From Rubrobacter sp. (lineage in GTDB: Bacteria; Actinomycetota; Rubrobacteria; Rubrobacterales; Rubrobacteraceae), in assembly GCA_016781725.1 (NCBI GenBank), contig JADDPU010000335.1, forward strand, positions 1 through 24,646: DNA of 24,646 bases. Direction: 5' to 3'. Positions 7,014 through 17,102 of this stretch are shown piece after piece; position 1 is the stretch's first letter; each line of letters begins with the position of its first letter. A model generated the notes under the pieces. That model saw only the letters and a list, made by a program, of their open reading frames with translations, ran no database searches and had not been told where the DNA came from. The translations under genes and the position numbers were made by a program.

Positions 7014-8090
7014 CTAAAACACCTGCCCGGCAGGCTCCTGGGCGCGAGGACGCTCCGCGACGCGGTCGGTAGCGGCGTCTTCGTCGGCAGCGGAGGTTTC
7101 GGCCGGCTCGGTGAAGCCGAGCTTCTCGTGGACCTCGGCGACGATGCGCTCGCGCACGTGGTCGTTCTCCTTGAGGAATTGCCTGGCGTTCTCCCGCCCC
7201 TGCCCGAGACGCTCGTCGCCGTAGGCGAACCAGGCGCCGCTTTTCTGGATCACGCCGTGCTCGATGCCGACGTCGAGCAGGCTGCCCTCGCGACTAATGC
7301 CCTCGCCGTACATCACGTCGAACTCGACGGTCTTGAAAGGCGGCGCCACCTTGTTCTTGACTACCTTGACCCTGGTCTGGTTGCCCACCGTGTCGTTGCC
7401 GGCCTTGAGCGCCCCGATGCGCCGGATGTCCAGGCGCACGCTGGAGTAGAACTTCAGCGCCCGACCCCCCGGCGTCGTCTCCGGCGAGCCGAACATCACC
7501 CCGATCTTCTCCCGCAACTGGTTGATGAAGATCGCCGTCGTCTTCGAGCGGCTGAGCGAACCGCTGAGCTTCCGCAACGCCTGGCTCATCAGGCGGGCCT
7601 GAAGCCCGACGTGAGAGTCTCCCATCTCACCCTCGATCTCAGCCCTAGGCACGAGGGCGGCGACGGAGTCGATAACCACGACGTCGAGGGCGCCGCTCCT
7701 GACGAGGGTGTCGGCTATCTCGAGGGCCTGTTCGCCGTTATCCGGCTGGGAGAAGTAGAGGTTTTCGAGGTCGACGCCGATGGCCTGGGCGTAGGTTGGG
7801 TCGAGGGCGTGCTCGGCGTCTATAAAGGCGGCGAGGCCGCCGCTCTTTTGGGCTTCCGAGATGATGTGCAGGGCGAGGGTTGTCTTGCCGCTCGATTCGG
7901 GGCCGAAGATCTCGACTATGCGTCCGCGCGGGACGCCGCCGATGCCGAGGGCCAAATCGAGGGCGAGGGCGCCGGTCGGGATGCAGGCGATCCCGGGGCG
8001 CTCGTCGTCGCCCATGCGCATGATCGAGCCCTTCCCGAACTGCCGCTCTATCTGGGAGACGGCCGCGTCTATGGCCTTGCTCTTATCCAA
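7014..8090 (-). CDS. recA: Recombinase RecA
   Basis: A 358-residue ATP-dependent strand-exchange protein and SOS coprotease. Walker A GPESSGKT is at about 63-70, Walker B is VVIDSVAAL, and the L2 region with FINQLREKIGVMFGSPETTPGG is intact. The C-terminal tail is acidic. I place the start at the TTG at 8090 because GGAGG lies five nt upstream. Another TTG at 8102 would add four residues but has no ribosome binding site. A promoter (TTGGGA-17-TATAAT) lies about 65-90 nt upstream. recX follows after 55 nt. No intein is present. Confidence 0.97.
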   Translation of the reverse strand: MDKSKAIDAAVSQIERQFGKGSIMRMGDDERPGIACIPTGALALDLALGIGGVPRGRIVEIFGPESSGKTTLALHIISEAQKSGGLAAFIDAEHALDPTYAQAIGVDLENLYFSQPDNGEQALEIADTLVRSGALDVVVIDSVAALVPRAEIEGEMGDSHVGLQARLMSQALRKLSGSLSRSKTTAIFINQLREKIGVMFGSPETTPGGRALKFYSSVRLDIRRIGALKAGNDTVGNQTRVKVVKNKVAPPFKTVEFDVMYGEGISREGSLLDVGIEHGVIQKSGAWFAYGDERLGQGRENARQFLKENDHVRERIVAEVHEKLGFTEPAETSAADEDAATDRVAERPRAQEPAGQVF

Positions 8091-8152
8091 TGCATCCTCC
8101 AAAAAGCGAGTGCGCCAACATCATGGTACGTAATCGGTATTCGCCGGGGATA

Positions 8153-8181
8153 ATTATACTGTAGGGGGTAGAGGCTCCCAA
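8153..8181 (-). promoter_or_regulatory. Promoter of recA (-35 TTGGGA, 17 nt, -10 TATAAT)
   Basis: On the minus strand, TTGGGA (8181-8176) is separated by 17 nt from a perfect TATAAT (8158-8153). Transcription should begin near 8146, giving a leader of about 55 nt. An imperfect dyad (8129-8143, CGTAAT-CGGT-ATTCG on the plus strand) lies just downstream of the expected start and is a candidate operator. It is not a convincing match to known actinobacterial LexA boxes. Confidence 0.7.
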
Positions 8182-8243
8182 GTGCTACGTTTCCGTCGGT
8201 CGGAGGTCTGGCGAGGGATTTTCCCGGGGGCGTCGGGCGGACT

Positions 8244-9194
8244 TCAGCTCGCGCTCTTCTTTAAGGTGAAGCTTCTGGTGACGACCTCGCCCATCCCCCC
8301 GAGCGGCCCGGCCTCCTGGCCGTTGACCTCTACCGTGACGGCCCCTGCGTCCCCGCTCGTGATGGAGAGTTGCCGGTCCGCCTCGAAGGTCTGCGTGAAG
8401 CCGGGCTGGGCGGTCTCCTCGTAGGCAAGCACGCCGTCGGCGCGGATGAGAAGCCAGGAGGGCCTCTCCCGCACGGTGATCGCGACCATCAGGGTGTCGG
8501 GCGGCGCGCTCTGCCCGGCTACGGTGGCCGGCGCTTCGCCCCCGGCCCCCTCGGCTTCCGCCGGGCCCGTAGCGTCTTCGGTCCTGTTGACGAGCTCGCG
8601 TTCCGGGGGCCCATCCTCGGTCGGTAAGGCCTCGGGCTCCGCCTCCTCTTGGCCGGGGCCCCCGGGCGTCTCTTCGGTGGCGGCGGGCCGCGGCGCGGCG
8701 TTCTCCTGCGCGCGGGTGAGCTGCACGTCCCTGCCGACAAAGTAGAGGGCTATGATCACGGCGGCGAGCGCCAGGAGTGCTACGAGCACGGTCACGACGG
8801 TGGAGGTGGAGACCTTACGCTTCTCGGTACCGGCCACGCCGCCGGGGGTGATCAGGGGCCGCTCGAAGTCGGTGTTGGGCGGGCTGTAGTCGATCCCGCG
8901 CTCGCGGCGCGGCCTTCTGCGGCTCCTCAGCTGCCGGGAGAGCTCCTCGCCGTCGAGGCCCAAGTAGTTGGCGTAGGTCTTGAGGAAGCCCCTGGCGTAG
9001 ACCGCGTCGGGCAGCGTGGTGTAGTCCTCGCGCTCGAGGCCAGCCAGGTAGCGCTTGCGGATCTTGGTGTCCTGCTCGACCTGCTCGAGGGAGAGGCCCC
9101 GCTCCCTCCTGGCCTGCTCGAGGGTGCGGCCGATCCCGGCCTCGCCGTTCGGCTCGCCGTTCGCCGAGGTCTGGCTGTCTCGACCGTCTTCCAT
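8244..9194 (-). CDS. RodZ-like membrane protein with cytoplasmic HTH domain
   Basis: A 317-residue protein with a Cro/CI-type HTH at about 20-85 (IGRTLEQARRERGLSLEQV, then RKRYLAGLEREDY), typical of the RodZ/HTH_25 family. A single transmembrane helix follows at about 132-153, then a long acidic Pro/Glu-rich linker (about 160-220) and a C-terminal DUF4115-like beta domain. RodZ proteins link the cell-shape machinery to the membrane; in this family the HTH usually binds protein rather than DNA. Start is ATG at 9194, 25 nt after the ftsK stop. The ftsK-rodZ order is conserved in Gram-positive genomes. Exact function in this organism is inferred. Confidence 0.86.
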   Translation of the reverse strand: MEDGRDSQTSANGEPNGEAGIGRTLEQARRERGLSLEQVEQDTKIRKRYLAGLEREDYTTLPDAVYARGFLKTYANYLGLDGEELSRQLRSRRRPRRERGIDYSPPNTDFERPLITPGGVAGTEKRKVSTSTVVTVLVALLALAAVIIALYFVGRDVQLTRAQENAAPRPAATEETPGGPGQEEAEPEALPTEDGPPERELVNRTEDATGPAEAEGAGGEAPATVAGQSAPPDTLMVAITVRERPSWLLIRADGVLAYEETAQPGFTQTFEADRQLSITSGDAGAVTVEVNGQEAGPLGGMGEVVTRSFTLKKSAS

Positions 9195-9219
9195 GCCGCC
9201 TAAAAGCCTATCACAAAAG

Positions 9220-11520
9220 CTACCAGCTCTCGCCGGGCTTGCCGTCCTCCGATGACCCCACGGGCGCACCCCCGTCGCCGCCGAACATGGACTCGAGGTC
9301 CAGCGTCGTGGCCACGACGGCGCGGCTTTTCGAGCCCTCGTAGGGGCCCACGACGCCCTTGCGTTCGAGGGCGTCTATTATCCTGCCGGCCCGCGAATAG
9401 CCGACCCTAAAGCGCCGCTGAACGGCGCTTACGGACGCCTGCTGCGTGGAGACTACGAAGCTCGCCGCCTCAGGCAAGAGGTCGTCGTCCGGCTCCTCGG
9501 GCTCCTCCTTCGCCGCGGCGGGCTCCGTCACCTCTTCGACGAAGCTCGCCTCGGCGCGTCCCGAGGCCGCCTCGACGGTCGCCGCGACCACGCGCTCCAC
9601 CTCGGGCTCCGAGATAAAGGCCCCCTGGACGCGGGAGGGTCTCGCGGCCGAGACCGGCTTGTAGAGCATATCTCCCATGCCGAGCAGGGCCTCGGCGCCC
9701 GGTATGTCCAGGATCACGCGGCTGTCGACCTGGCTCGAGACGGCGAAGGCGATGCGGCTCGGGACGTTGGCTTTGATCATGCCGGTGATCACGTCGACGC
9801 TCGGGCGCTGGGTGGCGACTACCAGGTGTATGCCGACCGCCCTCGCCTTCTGGGCGAGCCGGATGATGGCGTCCTCGACCTTGGCCCCTGCCTGCATCAT
9901 GAGGTCGGCGAGCTCGTCTATGACCACGACTACGTAGGGCATCGGCGTCTCGGCCCTGTCGTTGTAGCCCTCGAGGCTGCGGACCCCGAGCCTCTCCAAG
10001 ACCTCGTAGCGCCGCTCCATCTCGGCGACGGCCCACTGGAGCGCGTTGGCAGCCTTCTTGACGTCGGTGACTACGGGCGTGATCAGGTGCGGCACCCGCC
10101 CGAACTGGGTTAGCTCCACCCGCTTTGGGTCGATCAAGACCATCTTGACCCGCCGCGGGTCGGTAGTCAGCAAGAGCGAGGTCAACAACCCGTTGAGCAT
10201 CACGCTCTTGCCGCTGCCCGTGGTCCCCGCCACCAGAAGGTGCGGCATCTCCGCCAGGTCGAAGAAGACCGCCCGACCCGAGATGTCCTTGCCTAAGCCA
10301 ACCGGCAGGGTCCAGTCGTTGGCGTCGGGGTACTCCTGGAAGACGTCCCCGAGCGTGACCTTGGCCGGCCTGGTATTCGGTACCTCGACCCCTACCGCGC
10401 TCTTGCCAGGGATCGGGGCGAGTATCCTTACCTCGGTCGCCGCCAGCGCGTAGGCGATGTCCTGCTGCAAGTTCCTTACCTTGCCTACCTTGACGCCGCT
10501 GCCAAGCCTGAGCTCGTAGCGCGTCACCCGCGGGCCCACGACGGCCCGGACTACTGTCGCCTCCACCCCGAGGTCGGCCAGTGCCCGCGTAAGCCTCTGG
10601 CTGGTCCCTTCCGCGTCGTGCTCGGGGCCACCGTTGCCGAGGGCAAGCAGCGAGAGCGAGGGCGCCGTGTACTCCCCGGTCACGTCCTCCTCCCGCTTCT
10701 CCGGGAACGCATTCGCCTCCCTGCGCTGCGGCAGTACGACCTCGAGGGCCCCGGTCTCCGCCTCCTCGAAGCCGCCTTCGGAGCGGGGGGCCGGCGGCAA
10801 CTCCTCGTGCAGGTCGCGCACGACGGCTGGGGCCTCTCTCGTGCGCGGCCGCGAGCCCGTACCGCGCGCCGGTTCGGAGGCCCCTTTCTCGCGCCGCCGG
10901 GACACGAAGCCGCGCCCCCAGCGCACCAGGTTCCTAGCGGCCCCCTTGAGCGCGACCAGGGCCGACCCGAAGCTGACCCCGGTAAGCAAGGAGAGGCCGA
11001 GCGCGTACAAAAACCCTATCGCAAGCCCCGCCCCGATGGCGCCACCGGCCAAGAACACCGCCGCGTAGAGCCCGCTGCCGAGGATTCCCCCGGCCTCAGG
11101 GTAAGACCCGGCCGCGAAGAGACGGCCCGCCGGCAGCCTGGCCGCCAGGGTCATCGCCCCGGCGAGGAGCAGCAGCGCACCTCCAACCACAGCCCGGGCC
11201 GCTAACCGGCCGAGCAAGAGGAGAACCCCGGCTAGGGCCGCAAGCGGGGCCAGCAAAAACCCGACCGTCCCCAGGAGGCCACTCGCCGCGAAGAGGCCAG
11301 CCTCGCCCAAGAACGCCCCGCGCCCGCTGGCGAACGCCGCGCTGAAGAAAAGGCCCAGCGCGAGAAGAGAGATCCCGACAGCCTCCCGGCTGACGGCCTC
11401 CCCGAGGTGGTCCCTCAACCTCGCGAGCGGCGAAACCCCCTTCCGGGGCCTCCTGGCACCCCTGCCGCCCTGGCCCTTCTTCTTCTGAGTCTTTCTGGGC
11501 GCGCGCTTGCTCGTAGCCAC
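9220..11520 (-). CDS. ftsK: DNA translocase FtsK/SpoIIIE
   Basis: A 766-residue septal DNA pump that clears chromosomes from the division site. The N-terminus is Lys/Arg-rich and is followed by about four hydrophobic membrane segments (47-182). A charged linker runs to about 285. The motor has Walker A GTTGSGKS (432-439) and Walker B VVVVIDELADL (530-540). A C-terminal winged-helix gamma domain (about 690-745, QRRFRVGYSRAGRIIDALE) reads orienting sequences on DNA. The start is GTG at 11520; no good Shine-Dalgarno is visible. A TAGACT -10-like hexamer ends six nt before the GTG, so a leaderless mRNA is possible. rodZ follows after 25 nt. Confidence 0.97.
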   Translation of the reverse strand: MATSKRAPRKTQKKKGQGGRGARRPRKGVSPLARLRDHLGEAVSREAVGISLLALGLFFSAAFASGRGAFLGEAGLFAASGLLGTVGFLLAPLAALAGVLLLLGRLAARAVVGGALLLLAGAMTLAARLPAGRLFAAGSYPEAGGILGSGLYAAVFLAGGAIGAGLAIGFLYALGLSLLTGVSFGSALVALKGAARNLVRWGRGFVSRRREKGASEPARGTGSRPRTREAPAVVRDLHEELPPAPRSEGGFEEAETGALEVVLPQRREANAFPEKREEDVTGEYTAPSLSLLALGNGGPEHDAEGTSQRLTRALADLGVEATVVRAVVGPRVTRYELRLGSGVKVGKVRNLQQDIAYALAATEVRILAPIPGKSAVGVEVPNTRPAKVTLGDVFQEYPDANDWTLPVGLGKDISGRAVFFDLAEMPHLLVAGTTGSGKSVMLNGLLTSLLLTTDPRRVKMVLIDPKRVELTQFGRVPHLITPVVTDVKKAANALQWAVAEMERRYEVLERLGVRSLEGYNDRAETPMPYVVVVIDELADLMMQAGAKVEDAIIRLAQKARAVGIHLVVATQRPSVDVITGMIKANVPSRIAFAVSSQVDSRVILDIPGAEALLGMGDMLYKPVSAARPSRVQGAFISEPEVERVVAATVEAASGRAEASFVEEVTEPAAAKEEPEEPDDDLLPEAASFVVSTQQASVSAVQRRFRVGYSRAGRIIDALERKGVVGPYEGSKSRAVVATTLDLESMFGGDGGAPVGSSEDGKPGESW

Positions 11521-11526
11521 GGCCCA

Positions 11527-11532
11527 AGTCTA
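11527..11532 (-). promoter_or_regulatory. Candidate -10 element for a leaderless ftsK transcript
   Basis: TAGACT on the minus strand fits the actinobacterial TANNNT pattern and ends six nt before the ftsK GTG. That would place the transcription start on or beside the start codon. No clear -35 was found at normal spacing, and the gene lacks a good ribosome binding site. Confidence 0.35.
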
Positions 11533-11568
11533 GCGCATAAGCCTCTCGTCCAACGTCAACCGCAAGGT

Positions 11569-11600
11569 ATAGTAGAGGTTTAAGTTTAGACCTCTACTAT
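11569..11600. repeat. Perfect 11-bp inverted repeat spanning the rnjA stop codon
   Basis: Arms at 11569-11579 and 11590-11600 (ATAGTAGAGGT/ACCTCTACTAT) are separated by a 10-nt loop that contains the TAA of rnjA. There is no following T tract on the minus strand, so it is not a standard intrinsic terminator. It could be a U-tract-less terminator, an RNase barrier or a processing site. Confidence 0.85.
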
Positions 11601-13247
11601 TAGCGGCAGGATAATGGGACGTTTGCCGGTCCGGTCGGAGAGGAAGCGCGAGAGGTCCTTGCGGATCTCCTTTTTCAACTGTTCCGGATCGGTGACCCGT
11701 ATGTTCGCGGTTCGCTCCAGCGTGTTCGTCACGGCGGCCATCGACTCGTCGACGAGGCCGTTCGAGGCCTGCGGGTCGACGAAGCCGCGGGAGATCACGT
11801 CGGGAGGACCGAGGAGCTGGCCGTTCTGGGCGTTGATGCGGGCGACGACTATGAACATGCCGTCCTCGGAGAGCTGCTGGCGCTCGCGCATCACGGCGTC
11901 GGAGCTCTCGGCGAGTCCCCCGCCGTCCACCAGGAACATGCCGGCGGCTACGTTCTCGACGCGGCGCGCGTGGCCTTCCTTGAACTCGAGGACGGCGCCG
12001 TTTTCCAGGATAAAGATGTCATCCTCGCTGATGCCGAGGCTGATCGCGGTGTTAGCGTGATGCCTGAGCATCCTGAACTCGCCGTGGACCGGCACAAGGA
12101 ACCGTGGCTTGAGGAGCGAGAGGATGAGCTTCTGCTCCTCCCGGGCCGCGTGACCCGAGACGTGCACCTTGTGCAAGGGGCTGTAGTAGACGTCCGCCCC
12201 GCGCTTCATCAGGTTATTTATGGTGCGCGAGACGCCGCGCTCGTTGCCTGGGATCGGGTGCGCGGCTATCACGACGGTGTCGCCGGGGCCCGCCTCTATG
12301 GTGCGGTGGGTGCCGTTAGCCACCCGGCTCAGGGCGGCGAGCGGCTCGCCCTGGGAGCCGGTCATGAGCACGGCGATGTCCGAATCGGGGATCTTGTTGA
12401 TATCCCGCTGCTCGACGAGCATGGAGGAAGGCAGGTCGAGGTAGCCGAGCTCGCGGGCTATCTGCACGTTGCGGACCATGGAGCGTCCCGCCACGCCGAC
12501 GAGCCTGTCGTGCCTCTTCGCCGCCTCCACCACCTGTCTTACGCGGTGGATGTGCGAGGCGAAGGAGGCGACGATGATCCTGCCCTCGGCCCTCGCGAAG
12601 ACTTCCTGGAAGGTCGCCTCGACGGTCTTCTCGGAGGGCACGTAGCCGGGCCTCTCCGAGTTGGTCGAGTCGCCGAAGTAGGCGAGAACGCCCTCCTTGC
12701 CGAGCTCGGCCAGCCTGCCCAAGTCTATAGGCTCGCCCTCGATGGGTGTGAGGTCGACCTTGTAGTCGCCGGAGAAGACGATCAGGCCCGCGTTGGTCCG
12801 GATCGCCACGGCGACGGCGTCCGGGATCGAGTGGTTGACGTTGATGAACTCGAGCCCGAACCCTCCCAAATTCTGGGTGTTGCCGGCCTTTATCTCGCGC
12901 AGATCGCCCCTCTTGATCCCGAACTCCTGCAGCTTGCTGCGCACGAGACCTAAAGTGAGCTTGGTAGCGTAGACGGGGACGTTGAACTCGCGCAAAAGGT
13001 AAGGCAGGGCCCCCACGTGGTCCTCGTGGCCGTGCGTGAGCACTATCCCCTTCAACTCGTCCGAGTGTTCTCGCAGGTAGGTAAAATCGGGCAGAACCAG
13101 GTCGATCCCAGGCATCTCCTCGTCCGGGAACGACATACCGGCGTCGACCAGGATTATGCCGCTCTCCTGGCGGACGGCGGTCATGTTCTTGCCGATCTCG
13201 CCCAAGCCTCCAAGGGGCACGACCTGCAAGGTCTTGTTATCTAACAA
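11586..13247 (-). CDS. rnjA: Ribonuclease J
   Basis: A 553-residue metallo-beta-lactamase/beta-CASP nuclease with 5'-3' exo- and endonuclease activity in mRNA decay and rRNA maturation. The metal-binding motif HGHEDH is at 72-77, FSGDYKVD follows in the middle of the lactamase domain, and the C-terminal region has SGHAAREEQKL and PVHGEFRML. The start is TTG at 13247; AGAGGAGGT is 11 nt upstream, a slightly long spacing, but no better start is available. The gene is flanked on both sides by strong inverted repeats whose loops hold stop codons (13277-13312 and 11569-11600), which sets its mRNA apart from the M16 gene and ftsK. Confidence 0.96.
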   Translation of the reverse strand: MLDNKTLQVVPLGGLGEIGKNMTAVRQESGIILVDAGMSFPDEEMPGIDLVLPDFTYLREHSDELKGIVLTHGHEDHVGALPYLLREFNVPVYATKLTLGLVRSKLQEFGIKRGDLREIKAGNTQNLGGFGLEFINVNHSIPDAVAVAIRTNAGLIVFSGDYKVDLTPIEGEPIDLGRLAELGKEGVLAYFGDSTNSERPGYVPSEKTVEATFQEVFARAEGRIIVASFASHIHRVRQVVEAAKRHDRLVGVAGRSMVRNVQIARELGYLDLPSSMLVEQRDINKIPDSDIAVLMTGSQGEPLAALSRVANGTHRTIEAGPGDTVVIAAHPIPGNERGVSRTINNLMKRGADVYYSPLHKVHVSGHAAREEQKLILSLLKPRFLVPVHGEFRMLRHHANTAISLGISEDDIFILENGAVLEFKEGHARRVENVAAGMFLVDGGGLAESSDAVMRERQQLSEDGMFIVVARINAQNGQLLGPPDVISRGFVDPQASNGLVDESMAAVTNTLERTANIRVTDPEQLKKEIRKDLSRFLSDRTGKRPIILPLIVEV

Positions 13248-13276
13248 AGGTTGGATTTACCTCCTCTAAGAGTTCC

Positions 13277-13312
13277 GATCGGCCAGTAGTGTCTGCTCTA
13301 GGCTGGCCGATC
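13277..13312. repeat. Perfect 10-bp inverted repeat spanning the M16 peptidase stop codon
   Basis: Arms GATCGGCCAG (13277-13286) and CTGGCCGATC (13303-13312) enclose a 16-nt loop holding the TAG of the M16 gene (13298-13300). On the minus strand no T tract follows, and the rnjA Shine-Dalgarno begins about 15 nt later. It may act as a processing site or barrier between the two mRNAs. Confidence 0.85.
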
Positions 13313-14568
13313 TCCGTTGAGGTACCTGCCCAGGTCGAGCTCTTCAGGGCCGACCGCGGAGAGGTACATCTGGTTTGCGTCAAGGTGTTTTTTGGCCAGG
13401 CGGGTTATGTCCTCGGGGGTGACCGCCTCGATGCGGGCGGAGATCTCCTCGGGCGTCAAGAGCTCTGCGCCGGTTATGATGCTGCGGCCCACGCGGTTCA
13501 TCCTGGCCGAGGTGCTCTCCAGGGCGAGCAGCGTCGAGCTCTTGAGCTGCTGCTTGGTGCGCTCCAGCTCCTCTCCGTCTACCGGTTCCTCCCCGACCCG
13601 GCCCAGCTGCTCGACTATGACCTTCACCGCCTCCTCGACGTTGCCCGTGGTAGAGCCGACGTAGGTCTTGATCGCGCCGGCGTCGGAGTAGCCCTGGTGG
13701 TAGGAGTAGACGGCGTAGGCGAGCCCGCGCTTCTCGCGAACCTCCTGGAAGAGGCGGCTGCTCATGCCGCCGCCGAGCACGTTGTTGAGGGCGGCCATCG
13801 CGTAGCGGTCCTCGCTCTTGGCAGGGATGCCCATGGAGCCCATCGAGACGTGGTACTGCTCCGTCTCCTTGAACCTGAAAAAGAAGCGGCTCTCGGGCGG
13901 CGTCGGCCTCGCCTCCCGCACGAACGGCTCTCCGTCGGGGAGGCCAGAGAACTTCTCCTCGACCATCCCCTCGACGGCTTCGTGGTCGAGCTTGCCGGCC
14001 GCGACGACGAAGATGTTCGGCGCGGTGTATGTATCGCGATGGAAGCCCCTCAAAGTGTCGTGGTCCACGCCGCGCACCGTCTCAGCCGACCCGATAATCG
14101 GGCGGCCGAGCGGGTCTTCGTGGAAGATCAGAGACGAGAGGTACTCGTCGGCCATCTGATCTGGCCTATCCTCGTACATCTTGATCTCCTCGACTATAAC
14201 CTCCCGCTCGCGCTCGAGGTCGACGAGGGTCGGCTTTAGGACCATCTCGCCCATGACGTCGAGGGCGCGTCCCAGGTGCTCTGGCAGAAAGCGGGCGTAG
14301 AGCACCGTGTACTCCTCGCCGGTGGCCGCATTTTCCTGGGCGCCGATGCTCTCGAAGGCCTGGGCGATGCCGAGGGCGTCCATCTCCGGCGTCCCCTTGA
14401 AGAGCATGTGCTCCATCAGGTGGCTGATCCCCGCGACCTCCTCCCTCTCGTCGCGGGAGCCGGCCCGGATCCAGACCCCCAAAGCGACGCTCGTCGCCTC
14501 CGCGAGGGGCTCCGAGAACACCCGAAGCCCCCCCGCCAGATCCTTGCGCCTTACGTTCGGGTCGGCCA

Positions 14569-14569
<1 letters not shown>
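13298..14569 (-). CDS. M16 family zinc metallopeptidase
   Basis: A 423-residue protein of the insulinase/MPP-like M16B family, found next to pnp in many Gram-positive genomes (YmxG/MlpA type). The inverted zinc motif HLMEH (H50, E53, H54) is present, with the downstream glutamates in EEIKMYEDRPDQ. The C-terminal half carries the R/Y motif GLAYAVYS. The start is GTG at 14569, sharing one base with the pnp TAG (TAGTG) and preceded by GGAGG four nt away, so it is translationally coupled to pnp. The open frame extends upstream into pnp but encodes only out-of-frame pnp sequence. The substrate is unknown. The stop codon sits in the loop of a 10-bp hairpin. Confidence 0.94.
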
Positions 14570-16626
<2,057 letters not shown>

Positions 16627-16663
16627 ATTGTGTTCTCCTCTTGTTTTTTCTTGTTACCCGGTC

Positions 16664-16930
16664 CTAGCGGCGCAGGCCGAGCTTGGCGATGAGCGCGCGG
16701 TAGCGCTCGACGTCCTTTTTCTGGAGGTACTTGAGCAACCGGCGACGCCGGCCGACCATCTTGAGCAATCCCCGCCTCGAGTGGTAATCGTGCTTGTGCT
16801 CGCGCAGGTGCTCGGTGAGATGGGCTATGCGCCGCGTCAACACCGCGACCTGCACCTCGGGCGACCCGGTGTCCCCCTCGTGCGTCCGGTTCTCCTCGAT
16901 GATCTCTTGCTTGTGGACCACTGCAGCCAA
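16664..16930 (-). CDS. rpsO: 30S ribosomal protein S15
   Basis: An 88-residue primary 16S rRNA-binding protein. The family signature is clear: HEGDTGSPEVQVAVLTRRI, then HLREHKHDYHSRRGL and GRRRRLLKYL, ending in LIAKLGLR. The start is TTG at 16930 with AGGAG 10 nt upstream in a purine-rich leader. A GTG three codons downstream is a less likely alternative. It is separated from ribF by 172 nt with a candidate promoter and precedes pnp by 37 nt. Many bacteria autoregulate rpsO through S15 binding to its leader; I see no recognisable structure here that proves this. Confidence 0.97.
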   Translation of the reverse strand: MAAVVHKQEIIEENRTHEGDTGSPEVQVAVLTRRIAHLTEHLREHKHDYHSRRGLLKMVGRRRRLLKYLQKKDVERYRALIAKLGLRR

Positions 16931-16983
16931 CTTCTTCTTTCTCCTCTTTGTTCTCTTCTCTTACGTTTAACTCGCTCGTCTCT

Positions 16984-16989
16984 ATGCTA
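16984..16989 (-). promoter_or_regulatory. Candidate -10 element upstream of rpsO
   Basis: TAGCAT on the minus strand matches TANNNT and lies in the only AT-containing part of the 172-nt ribF-rpsO gap. It would give a leader of about 45-50 nt. No convincing -35 hexamer is seen. The ribF-proximal half of the gap is very GC-rich, with short dyads but no clean terminator. Confidence 0.35.
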
Positions 16990-17102
16990 CCACATGTAGC
17001 GAAAAGCACCGTTGCGACCGGCGGCCGGCCCCGCGCGGGAGGCCAGACCGTCGTACCGAGGGCCGCTCGCCGTCGGCCGCCACAGGACGTCGAGGAGGGG
17101 CG

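Noticed and set aside
6994..7026. Third stop-spanning dyad at the recA stop (GCAGGT/ACCTGC)
   Set aside because: Only six pairs with a 21-nt loop; not distinguishable from chance in GC-rich DNA.
7561..7960. GC-skew change inside recA
   Set aside because: Gradual and weak with no AT-rich island; it shows that some background skew variation exists without the motif.
8129..8143. LexA box in front of recA
   Set aside because: The dyad is imperfect and differs from CGAAC-N4-GTTCG at key positions; kept only as a candidate operator.
6921..8153. Long plus-strand open frame opposite recA and recX (410 codons)
   Set aside because: It is antisense to clear recA/recX, has no recognisable domain, and such frames are expected in GC-rich DNA.
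11970..12953. 327-codon plus-strand open frame opposite rnjA
   Set aside because: Antisense shadow of RNase J with no family resemblance.
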